Source: Palaemon carinicauda
Lineage: Eukaryota > Arthropoda > Malacostraca > Decapoda > Palaemonidae
Reading direction: 5' to 3'
DNA length: 64,000 nucleotides
Assembly (NCBI RefSeq): GCF_036898095.1
Contig: NC_090763.1
Span: forward strand, 52,768,043-52,832,042
In this document: one piece after another, positions 1-10,869 of the stretch
Numbering within the stretch: the first letter of the stretch is position 1
Layout: every line of letters begins with the position of its first letter
Notes under the pieces: model-generated
Told to the model about the DNA's origin: nothing
Seen by the model: only the letters and a program-made list of their open reading frames with translations
Database searches by the model: none
Program-made: the position numbers and the translations under genes

Positions 1-344
1 TATTAATTAATATTGTATGCTTCATTTTGAATCCATCTTACCCATATCTCAAATATCTGACGAAGGAGCTAAGTGGGAACGATGGTGTCTCACAATGGAT
101 GGGCCAGAGCTCATGGATTGATATGTTTCACATCAGAAAAAACAATAATCTTAATGTCATTTTATTCCCAGATCCTTAACCCATTGCCCTTTTGGGAGAA
201 CTTTGAGAATGGCAAGGGAGTCCTAATGGGCCCGGGGGACTTGTGCTTCAATGATGTCCCACATGAATGCCAACACCTCAACTAATATTCATCAAAACTT
301 TATTTCCGGTAAATTAAATTTTTTGTATCACTATTAAGATGGAA
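1..344. other. No gene recognised
   Basis: AT-rich unique-looking sequence. A 70-codon open frame at 73-285 resembles nothing I know and is of chance length. Nothing else is supported here. Confidence 0.4.
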
Positions 345-515
345 AGGGTGGGCTGTGACACCCTAGCAGTACCAGCTGAACTCAGTTGAGTCCCTTGTTA
401 GGCTGGGAGGAACGTAGAGAGTAGAGGTCCCCTTTTTTGTTTTTGTTTCTTTGTTGATGTCGGCTACCCCCCAAAATTGGGGGAAGTGCCTTGGTATATA
501 TGTATGTATGTATGT
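345..515 (+). mobile_element. LINE 3' end with (ATGT)n tail, copy 1
   Basis: This block matches, almost base for base, segments at 57955-58110 and 59560-59715 and, inverted, 56690-56780. All contain a block about a list of three landmarks: CCCTAGCAGTACCAGCTGAA, a T-rich spacer, and CCCCCCAAAATTGGGGG. The copies end in a TATGTATG microsatellite. At 57640 the same block follows the C-terminal codons of a LINE ORF2, so this is a 5'-truncated LINE 3' end and the microsatellite is its tail. The palindromic CCCCCAAAATTGGGGG could form a hairpin near the RNA 3' end. Confidence 0.75.
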
Positions 516-685
516 ACTATTAAGATGGACTTGATATTAGAACATCGGAATAATGTTAAATATCACAGCAGATCTTTGAAAAGAGAAGTAACAGGGCACT
601 GGACAGCATGCATCTACATTCATAGAACCAGAGACCCTTATGTGGTTGTGCATGGGGATGCTTAAATGTTAGACCTTACCCTCAT

Positions 686-1335
686 TATTATTATTATTAT
701 TATTAAATGCTAAGCAACAACCCTAGTTGAAAAAGCAGGATGCTATAAGCCCAGGGGCCCCAACAGGGAAAATAGCCCAGTGAGGAAAGGAAATAAGGAA
801 AAATAAAATATTTTAGGAATAGTAACAATATTAAAATAAATATTTCCTATTTAAACTATAAAAACTTTAACGAAACAAGAGGAAAAGAAAATAGATAGAA
901 AAGTGTGCCCGAGTGTACAATCAAGCAAGAGAACTCTAACCAAAGATAGTGGAAGACCATGGTACAGAGGCTATGGCACTACCCAAGACTAGAGAACAAT
1001 GGTTTGATTTTGGAGTGTCCTTCTCCTAGAAGAGCTGCTTACCATAGTCTCTTCTACCCTTACCAAGAGGAAATAAAGAGTTGCTTCTACCCTTACCAAG
1101 AGGAAAGTAGCCACTGAACAATTACATTGCAGTAGTTGACCTCTAGGGTGAATGAGAATTGTTTGGTAATCTCCGTGTTGTCAGGTGTATGAGGACAGAG
1201 GAGAATCTGTAAAGAATAGGCCAGACTATTCGGTGTCTGTGTAGGCAAAGAACCGTAACCAGAGAGAAGGATCCAATGTAGTACTGTCTGGCCAGTCAAA
1301 GGACCCCATAACTCTCTAGTGGTAGTATCTCAACG
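686..1335 (-). mobile_element. SINE-like retroposon with (TTA)n tail, copy 1
   Basis: On the minus strand this is a roughly 640-bp unit ending in a (TAA)n tail, seen as TTATTATTATT at 686-704 on the plus strand. Related copies lie at 48006-48600, 49811-50455 and 53987-54262. The last 130 bp before the tail match the 3' end of the LINE at 2065-5035, while the rest of the body is unrelated to that LINE's coding region. This is the arrangement expected of a SINE-like non-autonomous element that borrows a LINE 3' end. A short direct duplication of CTTCTACCCTTACCAAGAGG sits at 1052-1104. No long frame is open. Confidence 0.7.
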
Positions 1336-1543
1336 GGCGGCTGGTGACGTGGGCTCAATCTTGACAGACTAACACCACTAGATTCTGAGGATATGGAGCC
1401 CATTCAAATTGGTCTATCCAGTCAGCTGCCTCTGTTGAAGGCAATGATATTGCTCCTCCCCTTGTAGGTCCCATTTGGAAGCAGAGAAGCCCTCCTGAAT
1501 TATTATTATTTCCATGAAGCTTATTTATGAATACAACAAGGTA
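1336..1543. other. No feature recognised
   Basis: Mixed-composition spacer between the SINE-like copy and the MITE. I see no frame, repeat or signal here. Confidence 0.3.
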
Positions 1544-1849
1544 TTAACCCTTTTACCCCCAGGCTATTTGGAACTTTCCAGCCCTTAACCCCCAGGGGTT
1601 ATTTTTTTTCAAACACATTTTGCAGTATATTTTTTTTAAATTGCTCTAACAGACTTAATTTTCATCATAGAGAGGTCAGGTTGGTCTCATTCTCTTGGAA
1701 AATGCCTGAAGTTTCTCAAAAAATTATCAAAATTATGGAAAAAAATTTAAATAGTATTTTTTTGCAAGGACGTACCGGTACGTCCATGGGGGTAAAGGGA
1801 TGAGTTTTGTGAAACGTACCAGTACGTCCTTTGGGGGTAAAAGGGTTAA
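1544..1849 (+). mobile_element. piggyBac-like MITE, copy 1
   Basis: The unit is bounded by TTAA on both sides (1544-1547 and 1846-1849). Inside are inverted ends CCCTTTTACCCCCA and its complement. TTAA target duplication with ends starting CCC is the signature of the piggyBac superfamily. It is about 300 bp long with no coding capacity, so it is non-autonomous. Near the right end lie palindromic blocks GGACGTACCGGTACGTCC and a diverged second one. Other copies are at 8908, 45003 (inverted) and 49191. Confidence 0.8.
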
Positions 1850-2064
1850 GTGGAACTGCCAACTTGACAACCCCAAAATAAAAACTATAAAGAAGATCCG
1901 TCACACTGCCGCTGTACCCTTCTCCCTTTAAATTAACCATGAAACAACTTCACAAGAGCCAAGAAGGGAGTTATGATCATGCCAATGGCAAGGCCGAGTC
2001 TAGGAAAAGAGTTTTCGCGCATAACTTGGACACCTCGTAATTGTTCAATGGCTACTTTCCTTTA
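1850..2064. other. Spacer with short SINE-like scrap
   Basis: Mostly unrecognised. The stretch at about 2038-2062 resembles an internal block of the SINE-like retroposon in plus orientation and leads into the (TTA)n tract at 2069. Confidence 0.3.
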
Positions 2065-2559
2065 GGTATTATTATTATTATTATTACTAGGTAAGCTACA
2101 ACCCTAGTTGGAAAAGCAGGATGCTTTAAGCCGAAGGACTCCAACAGGGAAAAATAGCCCAATGAGGAAGGAAATAAACGATATGAGAAATAATGAACAA
2201 TTAAAATGAATTATTTTAAACACAACATCAAAACAGATATTTCATATATAACCAATAAAAAGACTAATTCAGCCTGTTCAACATAAAACATTTGCTGCAA
2301 GTTTGAACTTTTTTAGTTCTATTGATTCGACTACCAGATTAGGAAGATCATTCCACAACTTGGTTGGAGCTAGAACAAAACTTCTAGAATACTGTGTTGT
2401 ATTGAGCCTCATGATGGGGAAGGCCTGGCTATTAGAATTAACTGCATATCTGATATTACGAACAGGATGGAACTATCCGGGAAGATCTGAATGTAAAGGA
2501 TGATCAGAAATATGAAAAATCTTATGCAACATGCATAACAAACTAATTAAATGGTGGTG

Positions 2560-4223
2560 TCAGAGATTAATATTTAGATCAGGAATAAGAAATTTAATAG
2601 ACTGTAAGTTCCTGTTAAACAAATTAAGATGAGAATCAGCAGCTGAAGACCAGACAGGAGAACAATATTCGAAACAAGGTAGAATGAAAGAATTAAAACA
2701 CTCCAGAATAGATTGATCACCAAAAATCTTAAAAGACTTTCTCATTTTTTGTGCAATTGAAGAGGACACAAACCTAAAGTGTTTCTCTGAAGTAAATTTG
2801 CTGTCAAGAATCACTCCTAAAATGCTGAGGAGCCACTGTCCTTGACCTACTTACAATCGTGCTTTGAGTTTTGTTAGGATTCAACTTCATGCCCCATACC
2901 TTGCACCATGCACTAAATTTAGCTAGATCTCTATTAAGGAATTCAGCAACCCCAGATCTACACTCAGGAGGTGGAATTGATGCAGAGTGTAGCATCATTT
3001 GCATATATAACAAGCTTGTTTTCTAGGCCAAACCACATGCCATGTATATATAGCATGAAAAGTAATGGGGCAAGAACACTACCCTGAGGAACATCAGATA
3101 TCACATCCCTATACTCACTATGATGCCCATCAACAACAACTCTTCGCTATCTATTACTTAAAAATTCAATTATGATGCTAAGAAACGATTCAACCACTCC
3201 CAAATGTTTGAGTTTGAAAAGAAGGGCCTCATGATTAACATGGTCAAAGGCAGCACTAAAATCAAGGCCAATCACACAAACTTCCTGACCACAATCAAGG
3301 GACAGCATTGGAGATTGTAAGAAGGGCATCACATGCTCCAAGGCCTTTACGAAAACCAAATTGCAACTTGGGAACACATGATTACCTTCAGCAAACCTAT
3401 AAGACGTTTTACCAAAAGAAGTTAAAAAACTTTATATAACATGGGATATGGAAATTAGGCGGTAATCAGTTGGACTTGAGGTACCTAAAACACATTTACA
3501 TAGTGGAATAACATTACCAATTCTCCAACAAGTGCTAAAAGCTCCTCTTCTTGCTAACTTAAGCAAAATAGCAGATAACATTGGAGCTAAGAAATATGCA
3601 GTCTTTATAAATAAAAACATAGGAAAAATACCATTTGGGTCAACACCTCTATAGGCATCAAGATCCATCAAGAAAGCTTTAATTTCATGAGATCAAAAAG
3701 CTAAACTAGTTAGCTTAGCCTCGGGAAAACAGGAATGAGGAAGATCAAGTGTCTCATTACTCTGCTTACTGTCAAACACATCAGCAAAAAGGGATGTCTT
3801 TTTCTTGGGACAGTTAGTGACAGAGCCATCTGGTTTAAGTAAAGGAGGAATTGTTGCACCAACACCAAAGAGTGCAGATTTCAGGGTAGTCCACCACTTA
3901 TGTTCCTGGATTATACCAGAAAGCATTTCTTTTATGGTTAAATTATATTCCTTTTCAGTTGAGGCATAAACTCTCTGAGCAAAAGCTCTAAGCTGAGTAT
4001 AGTTATTCAATATCAAATCTGATCTGTTACCCATCCAAAGATGATAGGCGACCTGCTTCTCCAAATACGCATGTCTACAATCATCTTTGAACCATGGTTT
4101 GTCTTTCACTCGGTACCTTAGCATACGAGAAAGGATATGCCTATCAATTATGTTGTCTAGAATGTCATTCAAAGTGACAACAGGATCAACACTACTATAC
4201 AATTGTGACCCATTCAAGGTCAA
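2560..4223 (-). pseudogene. LINE ORF2 reverse transcriptase region, broken
   Basis: The translated pieces carry non-LTR reverse transcriptase landmarks. The piece at 3147-3377 has DFSAAFDHVNH (the first catalytic motif of the palm), and near 3100 comes VPQGSVLAPLLF. The active-site box, normally (F/Y)ADD, reads YAND near 3000-3015, so the first aspartate is replaced by asparagine. Downstream are W-x-V-x-G-M-x-LN-x-x-KT and ILPCFEYCSPVW, typical of CR1/jockey-type C-terminal RT regions. The piece at 3693-4223 is the usual endonuclease-RT linker. Several frameshifts and stops separate the pieces. Confidence 0.8.
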
Positions 4224-4224
4224 A

Positions 4225-4980
4225 AGATCAATTAAAATCCCATTTCAGTCTGCTTGAGATTATACATACGGTAATTCTTACACGAGTAAGATACATAAGG
4301 GGCAGGCTGCTCAGTCTTCACTACTAATGAAATCAAGGCATGTACAGATGTCTCAATTGGAGAACCAATCTTACTTGTTATAACACCCGGGGAGTGGTGT
4401 ATCCGAGGTCCAAGCAGTTACCAGACCTGTGAGTAGCTTCACTTGTGATTTTCTCACAGACTGTTGCAGAAGCTAAGTCTCGAACTCATAAGCCATGGCG
4501 ATCAGTAGGAGAAACAGAATTTAACCACCCCCTATGGTGAGCATTGAAATCACCAACAAAGACAAGTGTCCTTTCTATCATCTTGTAACTTAGCCATAAT
4601 GGTAAGAAGACAATCGAAGATAGAATCGTCCATGTCTGGATTATGGTAGATTAAACACAAATAGATGTTGTTATGCCTGCCACAAACTTTTATTACCCGA
4701 GTCTCATGACATCCACATTCATAACAGGACATGAGAAGTAGGGTACTCAGTCCTAATATACACCGCCATTCCCCTGGCCCTAGGAATGGCATCTCGTTTC
4801 AAAATTATTGGCTTCTTAAAATCACATATGAGGAGCTCAGTGAGTGCCTCATATTAGAAACCAAAATTTCTGAGCACAAAAGAATATCGTACTGTTTGGA
4901 CGCAACTTTAAGATCTTGAATATTTGCATGAAGACCACGAATATTGCAATACAGAAGACAGCATTGACAAAATCTAGGAT
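4225..4980 (-). pseudogene. LINE ORF2 apurinic-type endonuclease, broken
   Basis: Minus-strand translation near 4500-4560 gives VGDFNAHHRGW, the GDFNAHH motif of the exonuclease-endonuclease-phosphatase fold used by LINEs to nick target DNA. Further upstream (about 4960-4850) is an N-terminal stretch CNIRGLHANIQDL followed by DILLCSE, matching the first conserved endonuclease blocks. Stops and frame changes interrupt it, so no product is expected. Confidence 0.75.
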
Positions 4981-4984
4981 GTAC

Positions 4985-5017
4985 TGGTCCCGGATTTTAC
5001 TCAATGTCTCCAGACAG
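4985..5017 (-). other. 2A-like ribosome-skipping motif (interrupted)
   Basis: The minus strand encodes LSGDIE-stop-NPGP, preceded by a leucine-rich run. The known 2A consensus is D-(V/I)-E-x-N-P-G-P, where x is variable; here codon x is TAA at 4997-4999. 2A-like sequences at the N-terminus of LINE ORF2 are known in some CR1 elements, where they cause ribosome skipping or lie beside a signal-peptide-like segment. In this copy the stop would prevent function. Confidence 0.7.
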
Positions 5018-5339
5018 CATAAGAATTAATGGTAATAAAAAAGATACATCATACTTAAAAACTAAATTAACAAGAATGACAGCAAAAGCAATATGTACAG
5101 AATTATATATAAATTGATTGATCAAAACCATAGACTACATCGAAAAAAGTCGGAAAAACTGGTCAACATGCAGGAGTCAATACACCATGAAAGACTAGAT
5201 ACCCTCTATGATAGCCACTTCAATTGAAGGAAGGACAATAAGGATGGTTTTGAAAAGAAAAAGAAACAGGTAAGGAAAAGATAACCTCTTGATAAACCAC
5301 CAGACATCCATGGCCCTTCTATTGAGCCTGCCTCTTCTA

Positions 5340-6650
5340 AAACTACCCCTGTACTTCTAAGATTGCATTCTCTGTTTTATCCTTAATCCTAATAATTAGT
5401 ACTCTACCATACACTTTTCCAACCACACTCAACAACCTTATACCCCTTGAATTACAACACTCATGCACATCTCCCTTACCCTTATATAGTGGTACAATAC
5501 ACGCACAAACCCAATCTACTGGTACCATTGACAACACAAAACACATATTAAACAATCTCACCAACCATTCAAGTACAGTCACCCCCCCCTAAATTTAACA
5601 TCTCAGTCCTCACACCATCCATACCAGGTGCTTTTCCTACTCTCGCTTCATCTAGTGCTCTCCTCACTTCCTCTTTCTTAATATCTTCCTCATTCTCCTC
5701 TCCCATCACTGGCGCCTCAACACCTACTGTACAACAACAATTATATCTGGCTCCCGATTATCCTTAACATTTAGTAAACTTTCAAAATATTCCGCCCACC
5801 TTTTATTTGCCTCCTCTCCTTTCAACAACCTTCCATTTCCATCTTTCAATCTCTTCAATTCTCGAACCACCATTCCTTACTCTCTTCACTTCTTTCCAAA
5901 ACTTCTTACTCTTTTCATATGAACAACCCAAACCCTGACCACACCTCCAGTCAGCCGCCCTCTTTGCCTCAGCTACCTTACGTTTTACTTCCACATTTTT
6001 CTCTCTATATCTTTCATACTTCTCTACACTAGTACTCTGCAGCCATTCTTCAAATGCCCTCTTTTTCTCCTCCACTTTTATCTTCACTGCTTCATTCCAC
6101 CATTCACTACCCTTCCTCATGCTGCCTCCAACAATCCTCTTGCCACACACATCACTTGCAATCCCCCAAAAAATTTCTTTTACTAACTTCCACTCCTCTT
6201 CTAAATTACCAGTTTCTCTAACTTTCACACTGTCATATGTCATTTCCAAAATTTCCTGATATTCACTTTTTACCTCTGGTTTTATAAACTCTTCAACCTT
6301 CACTACCTCCCTTTTACATCCCTCCATTCTATTCCCCCACTCTTTTGTTACAAATAATGTTCCTTCCACCAAAAAATAATCAGATACCGTTAGCCACACC
6401 CCTAAACACATGAACGTCTTTCAATCTTCCAAACATTCTTCTAGTTATCAATACATAATCCATTAATGCTCTTTCTACCACTCTTCCATTTGCCATTCTT
6501 ACCCATGTATACTTGGTATTATCTTTCTTTTTGAAAAAAACTGCAACTTATTACCAGCTCTTGATCAACACACATATCTACCAGTCTCTCACCACTCTCA
6601 TTTTCACCTGGTACGCCATACTTCCCAATGACACCTTCTACCTCTCCAGC
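5340..6650 (-). pseudogene. RTE-like LINE ORF2 fragment (endonuclease end to RT start)
   Basis: From 6650 downwards the minus strand reads the C-terminal half of a LINE endonuclease: GKYGVPGENESGERLVDMC, then INGLCIDNQKN, then SDYFLVEG, where functional relatives have SDHFLVE; the catalytic histidine is therefore changed. The 202-codon frame at 5803-6411 is the basic, lysine/glutamate-rich linker. The frame at 5343-5582 has IVPLYKGKGD and RGIRLLSVVGKVYGR, the first RT block. The RT catalytic core is missing: the copy is cut off near 5340 where the CR1-like LINE begins, and near 6650 by a DIRS fragment. It may be the same clade as the 3' ends at 57640 and 59394. Confidence 0.75.
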
Positions 6651-7550
6651 ACCCACTTAGCTTGGCATACTGCTGTGTAAGACTTTCAGAGATATCCAGA
6701 AAGCTGCTACGCCGTTGGTTTAGAAAAGCCTTTCTTTTGGAGGATATGCTGGATAGTCTCCAAGAGTGAAGGGATAGGCAATGTACAGCGTCATGGAATT
6801 TTCTTATGTGAGGTTGGTGTTGCAAGTTTAACCATTCTGGAAGTTCTATTGGAACTTCTCTAAGAAGTTCCAGCAGGTCTGAAAACCACTCCGCTGCTGG
6901 AACCTTTGGAGCTAAGGTACTACCATTACACTGATTCCCTTTGTGATTCGGACTCTGTTCAATGTCTGACGAATCGGACCAAATGGTGGAAAGGTGTAAA
7001 GGTCTAGTCCGGCCGATGGAATGCACCTTCCATTACTACAGCTTGGTCTGGGACTGGACAGCAATACACCGGGGGTTTGTGAATCAGGTGGGTGGCGAAC
7101 ATGTCCAGAGACAGGGTATCCTCCAAAGTCACAAATCTCTTTGCCCCTAGAGGAAGCAAAGACCATTCTGAACCAAGTGTCATCCCTCGATGGCTCATAT
7201 GGTCTGCAATCATGTTCCTCTTCCAGGGGATGAAACTCGCCGAGAGAGAAATTTCTTGGGACTGCATCCACTTGATTATCTCTATTGCTAGATTGCATAG
7301 CAGAAGAGAGGCTGCACCTCCTTGTTTAGAGATGTAGGTCACAACTGTGGAGTTGTCGCTCATCAACACCACGGGGTGACCTCTTGGAGTCTTTGAAAAG
7401 CAGCGAAACACTAGTTGTGCCGCTTTCATTTCCAAAAATTTTATGCGAAACGTTTTGTTCTCTTCTGACCAGAGGCCCGACATTTGAGTACCCCATCCTT
7501 GGCAAGGGCAGGAACGCATCAAACTCCACATGATAGTCGTAAAGCACACA
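6646..7550 (-). pseudogene. DIRS pol fragment (RNase H to C-terminal domain), copy A
   Basis: Minus-strand pieces correspond to the RNase H part of the DIRS3 pol at 38390-39200. The frame at 7004-7549 carries VVLMSDNSTVVTYISKQGG, the DN-containing RNase H motif, then the FIP-like block and DMFATHLIHK, parallel to DLFAT in the complete elements. After a frameshift near 7000 the pieces continue with GLDLYTFPPFGPI and a C-terminal serine-rich stretch. Both RT and recombinase are absent, so this is a truncated relic. Confidence 0.8.
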
Positions 7551-8002
7551 CTCGCAATCTTATAATGATAGAATGCAAGTGATAGGGAATATCAAAGACA
7601 CAAGAGACACAAGCACTAAGCACTATAAAGGTACAGTGAGGTGATGCGGATATCTGATCGCAGAGAAGAAGCGGGGTATGCCTTACCCACTTCACGACCA
7701 GGAGTGTTGTGGGGAAGCATTATAAAAAGCGTTGTATCATGAGCAGCAGATGACACTTTTCTTTTGATTGTCTCATCAAAGAGAAAACAAGAATAGGATT
7801 AACCATATAAATGACTCGCAAGTTTGTATCTGCGTGGGAATAAATTATTATTTCTATGAAACTCCCCCTAATATTCATATTGCTTCCCTCTCCAAGCTCT
7901 TTAAATGTTGACATATACCCTAAAAAAAATTCTTATCTTTCCTTGTAAAATGCCTCCCATCTAGTAAATATTTTCTGGCTAAAAATAGTTTGTTTTTCTA
8001 TA
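7551..8002. other. No gene recognised
   Basis: Spacer between the DIRS fragment and the foldback element. I see no coding signature or repeat I can name. Confidence 0.3.
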
Positions 8003-8661
8003 TTATCTCCCATACTAATTACTTGATTAGAATGGTACTTTGACACAGCACTCTATAGACCTCCCCCTAATTTTTGATACTATAATGCATTGGCACATCC
8101 CATTAATTAAGATATTTACTCTTTTTCAGAATAAAGGTTAAGCCAAGTGAATAGGTTAAGTCAAGCAATTTGAATATCTACACTCCCCCGTCCGCCCCCT
8201 CTCCTTCCCCCCTCTGTCTTGATCCTCCTATTTCTCCAGTAACCTCCTTTCCTAGTTTCACGGGTGTCGCTTACTCTACCTTTTCTGAAACCTGTTATAT
8301 TTGTTAATAACAGATAGAATTGATATGTTGGATTCTTGTTATTATACTTATTAACTTTTCATGATATTGTTGTATTTCGTCAGGGTGTATAAGGAGTTTA
8401 TAACCTTTAACCTATTTATCCAACTTGATGGACCTGCCCTGAGGGCTTCTTTTAATTGTGTAAAAATAATGAAACACACGTTTTCCAAAGGCAGGATTGA
8501 TTGGCTTTAACTCCTCGAAAGGCCTGTGTAGTTAACGAAATAGCTGTAGAATACAAACAGAATTATACTGTGTCACAAATAAATGTAGTATTTAAATCTA
8601 TGATAAAAATTTGTCGGATTGATATGCACAATTACACACACACACACACACTCACACATAC

Positions 8662-8728
<67 letters not shown>

Positions 8729-8908
8729 AGGTATTCATATTGTTTGACTTACTTAACCAATTCACCTGGCTTAACCTTTATTCTGACAAAGAGTAAACAT
8801 CTTAATTAAAAGGATTTGCCAATGCATTATATTATCAAAAATTAGGGAAGGTCTATAGAGTGCTGTGTCAAAGTACCATCCTGATCAAGTAATTAGTATG
8901 AAAGATAT
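8003..8908. mobile_element. Foldback element with about 180-bp inverted arms
   Basis: The left arm (8003-8181) and right arm (8727-8908) are inverted copies of each other with only scattered mismatches. Matching landmarks are ATACTAATTACTTGAT, GACACAGCACTCTATAGACC, and AATAAAGGTTAAGCCA. The 545-bp loop holds a C-rich stretch near 8185-8230 and the CA/TA/TG microsatellite. No coding frame is credible, so this looks like a non-autonomous foldback or MITE-type element. The right arm is directly followed by the TTAA of the second piggyBac-like MITE. Confidence 0.75.
8634..8729. repeat. Compound microsatellite (CA)n-(TA)n-(TG)n
   Basis: About 12 CA-type repeats with an interruption, then about 21 TA repeats, then 11 TG repeats. 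The CA and TG halves are mutually complementary, so the whole tract can fold into a hairpin inside the foldback loop. Confidence 0.9.
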
Positions 8909-9308
8909 TAACCCTTTTACCCCCAGGGTCTTTGGAAATTTCCAACCCTTAACCCCCAGAGGGTTATTTTTTCCCAAAAAAAATGCTATAAAATTTTTTT
9001 TTTTTTTCAGATTTTTGATAATTTTGTTTTAGAAAATTCAGGCATTTTCCAAGAGATTGAGACCAACCTGACCTCTCTATGACAAAAATTAAGGCTGTTA
9101 GAGCAATTTAAAAAAATATACTGCAAACATTTTGCAGTATATTTTTTTAAATTGCTCTAACAGCCTCTCAAAAAATTATAAAAAATCTGAAAAAAAAAAT
9201 TTTTTATAGCATTTTTTGCAAGGACGTACCGGTACGTCCATGGGGGTAAAGGGATGGGTTTTGTGAAACGTACCAGTACAGTACGTCCTTTGGGGGTAAA
9301 AGGGGTAA
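8908..9308 (+). mobile_element. piggyBac-like MITE, copy 2, internally rearranged
   Basis: The left end TTAA at 8908-8911 is followed by CCCTTTTACCCCCA; the right end is GGGGGTAAAAGGG with its TTAA changed to GTAA. The body is about 100 bp longer than other copies because the central part is present twice in opposite orientation, meeting near 9125 at TACTGCAAACATTTTGCAGTA. The subterminal GGACGTACCGGTACGTCC palindrome lies at about 9222-9239. Confidence 0.75.
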
Positions 9309-10178
9309 AAAAAAAAACACTATTTTTTTGCCAGAAATACATAGTAGGTGTGGGTTTTTCACAGTTACTTTGCTTCTTCTACATTTTTATTATATTGCAC
9401 TTCCCCAAATTGGATTCAAAATACATTCTTGACTAGATTAAAACCATTATTAATTAAAAAAAAAAAAACATCAAAATACAAGACAATGTTTGATTTTCAC
9501 AATCAAGAATTTGTATTGCCATCAATTTTTGCTTCATAAAAAAAGATTTTTTACAATAGAAACGTCTTGTAATGTATTATCTGCATACACACAGCACAAC
9601 CAACCACAGCCATCTTTGAAACATAGAAACTCTGGGCTTGTTCTTCAAGAGTTCCACTTCTGCCATAGAATGGCTTATCAAACCAACATGGCCTTTAATT
9701 TTCTCTTAAAAGCACAAGACGAAGAACTGTAGTTACAATTTTCTGACTGTAACAACAATGAGCCTGTCACGTTTCTCACTTTCTGTAATAGGTGCTTTCT
9801 TTAGAAAATACTCTTAGATACATAAAACCCACATCATTTACATAGCAGCAGTTGCTACCAAAATTCACTCCTGAGGACATATTCTACAATACCATGCAGG
9901 AAACTTAAGCCAACTATCCAAAATATACCCAGTTCTACAAACAATACGAAAATGCTATTCAAGAGTGCTAAATTCATTGTCCTTTCTTTCCTTTACAGCA
10001 AGGCTACAAAATGTTTTCAGCATACCTACCTTTCCAGATTCCAGAAATCTAGGTTTAACAGCCAGGTTTCATTTTCTTCCTTAAGTCTGTTCCCATGATG
10101 AAGAAATTTACTTGGTCAAATTCTTAGTCTTCAAATGGAGAATGATAAAGACATTGTAGTCACTTGTTGGGGATTAAG
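9309..10178 (-). other. Possible 3' UTR of the HEPN-NACHT gene
   Basis: AT-rich sequence downstream of the terminal exon on the minus strand, free of recognisable transposon parts. A minus-strand AATAAA (plus TTTATT, 9386-9391) could serve as a polyadenylation signal. This rests only on position and composition. Confidence 0.35.
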
Positions 10179-10365
10179 TCACACAAATTCTATAAAATCC
10201 TTTGTGGGAAATTTTCCCAACTCTTCTAATTCCTCAGCCGTAGGCATATTAATTATGTTGAGGGAAATCTTCTCATGTACAGTGTCCTTAAGCTCATCAA
10301 TAAGATAACAAATGGTCTCAAAAGTTACTTCTGTGTTCCACAAGGTCAATTTGTGACAGCCATTT
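10179..10365 (-). CDS. Terminal coding exon, probably of the HEPN-NACHT gene
   Basis: On the minus strand a pyrimidine-rich tract ending TTCTTCTTTTTACAG leads into an open frame of 61 codons, closed by TGA at 10179-10181. It has no start codon, as expected of an internal or terminal exon. The peptide begins NGCHKLTLWNTEVTFETICY and continues with DELKD and EELEELGKF; the spacing of leucines resembles the leucine-rich C-terminal part of the 30907-33682 exon. The exon starts with a single base that completes a split codon. The large exon's donor (AAG|GTATTT at 30907/30906) leaves exactly two bases, and joining gives an arginine codon in frame. That fit, same strand and similar AT-rich composition support one gene. 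The donor is not a strong match to consensus, so a separate paralogue is the alternative. Confidence 0.6.
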
Positions 10366-10431
10366 CTGTAAAAAGAAGAAAATAAATAAGATATCTAAGT
10401 TTACAATAGTCATGGCAATTATCTAAACAAA

Positions 10432-10865
10432 TAAACATGACAAATATGGAAGTAATTTGTATTTTTCCTAACCACGCAAACCATTCACTCTTTCCTATGG
10501 ATATATTGTTAGAGTGTAGCTTGAAAACTAACTATAAAACTCTTTACGCGAGGTAAACAACCAGCTGCTAGTTATGGGGGGGGGGATAGATCAACCACCA
10601 CCCCACTCACACACTCAGCTAGTCTATGCCTCCACTTTTGATTGCAAGCGGAACTTTCTAGGAGGATATGTGATGGCAGGGCAAGCATGAGTAAAGAGCT
10701 AATGCTCATATGGTTAGAGAAGATTAAAATTACTTACAAATCTGTCATTTATTCCTTCACAAGTACAAACCATTCACTTTTTACTAGGGAGACTCACCCT
10801 TAAGTGGGTGGAAGTTCAAAAACCCAACTGACTGGAAACCTGGGGTATGACTGAGCTCATGCAAA
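10432..10865 (-). mobile_element. DIRS terminal remnant (3' tip plus internal mirror), copy C
   Basis: It begins ATGACAAATATGGAAGTAATTTGTATTTTTCC, the same type of tip as DIRS3 at 36570, written here only as a landmark of its first bases. It continues through a diverged version of the TAACTACC...CTAGTTA hairpin, and at 10715-10785 repeats the tip in inverted form (the internal complementary region). The following GACTCACCCTTAAGTGGGTGG block matches DIRS3 at 36930. Coding parts are absent. It sits just upstream of the terminal exon, within the putative intron. Confidence 0.7.
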
Positions 10866-10869
10866 CATG

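Larger units (their letters stand above)
2065..5120 (-). mobile_element. CR1-like LINE, decayed, with (TTA)n 3' tail
   Basis: Read on the minus strand the order is: hydrophobic N-terminal stretch, a 2A-like motif (4985-5017), endonuclease (about 4980-4300), linker (4223-3693), reverse transcriptase (3671-2560), C-terminal region (2540-2290), and a 3' end with (TAA)n tail at 2069-2088. Stops and frameshifts break the reading frame many times, so it is dead. The 3' end is shared with 5'-truncated copies at 46598-47090 and 51722-52160. The 5' limit is uncertain because it abuts another LINE fragment around 5340. Confidence 0.8.
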
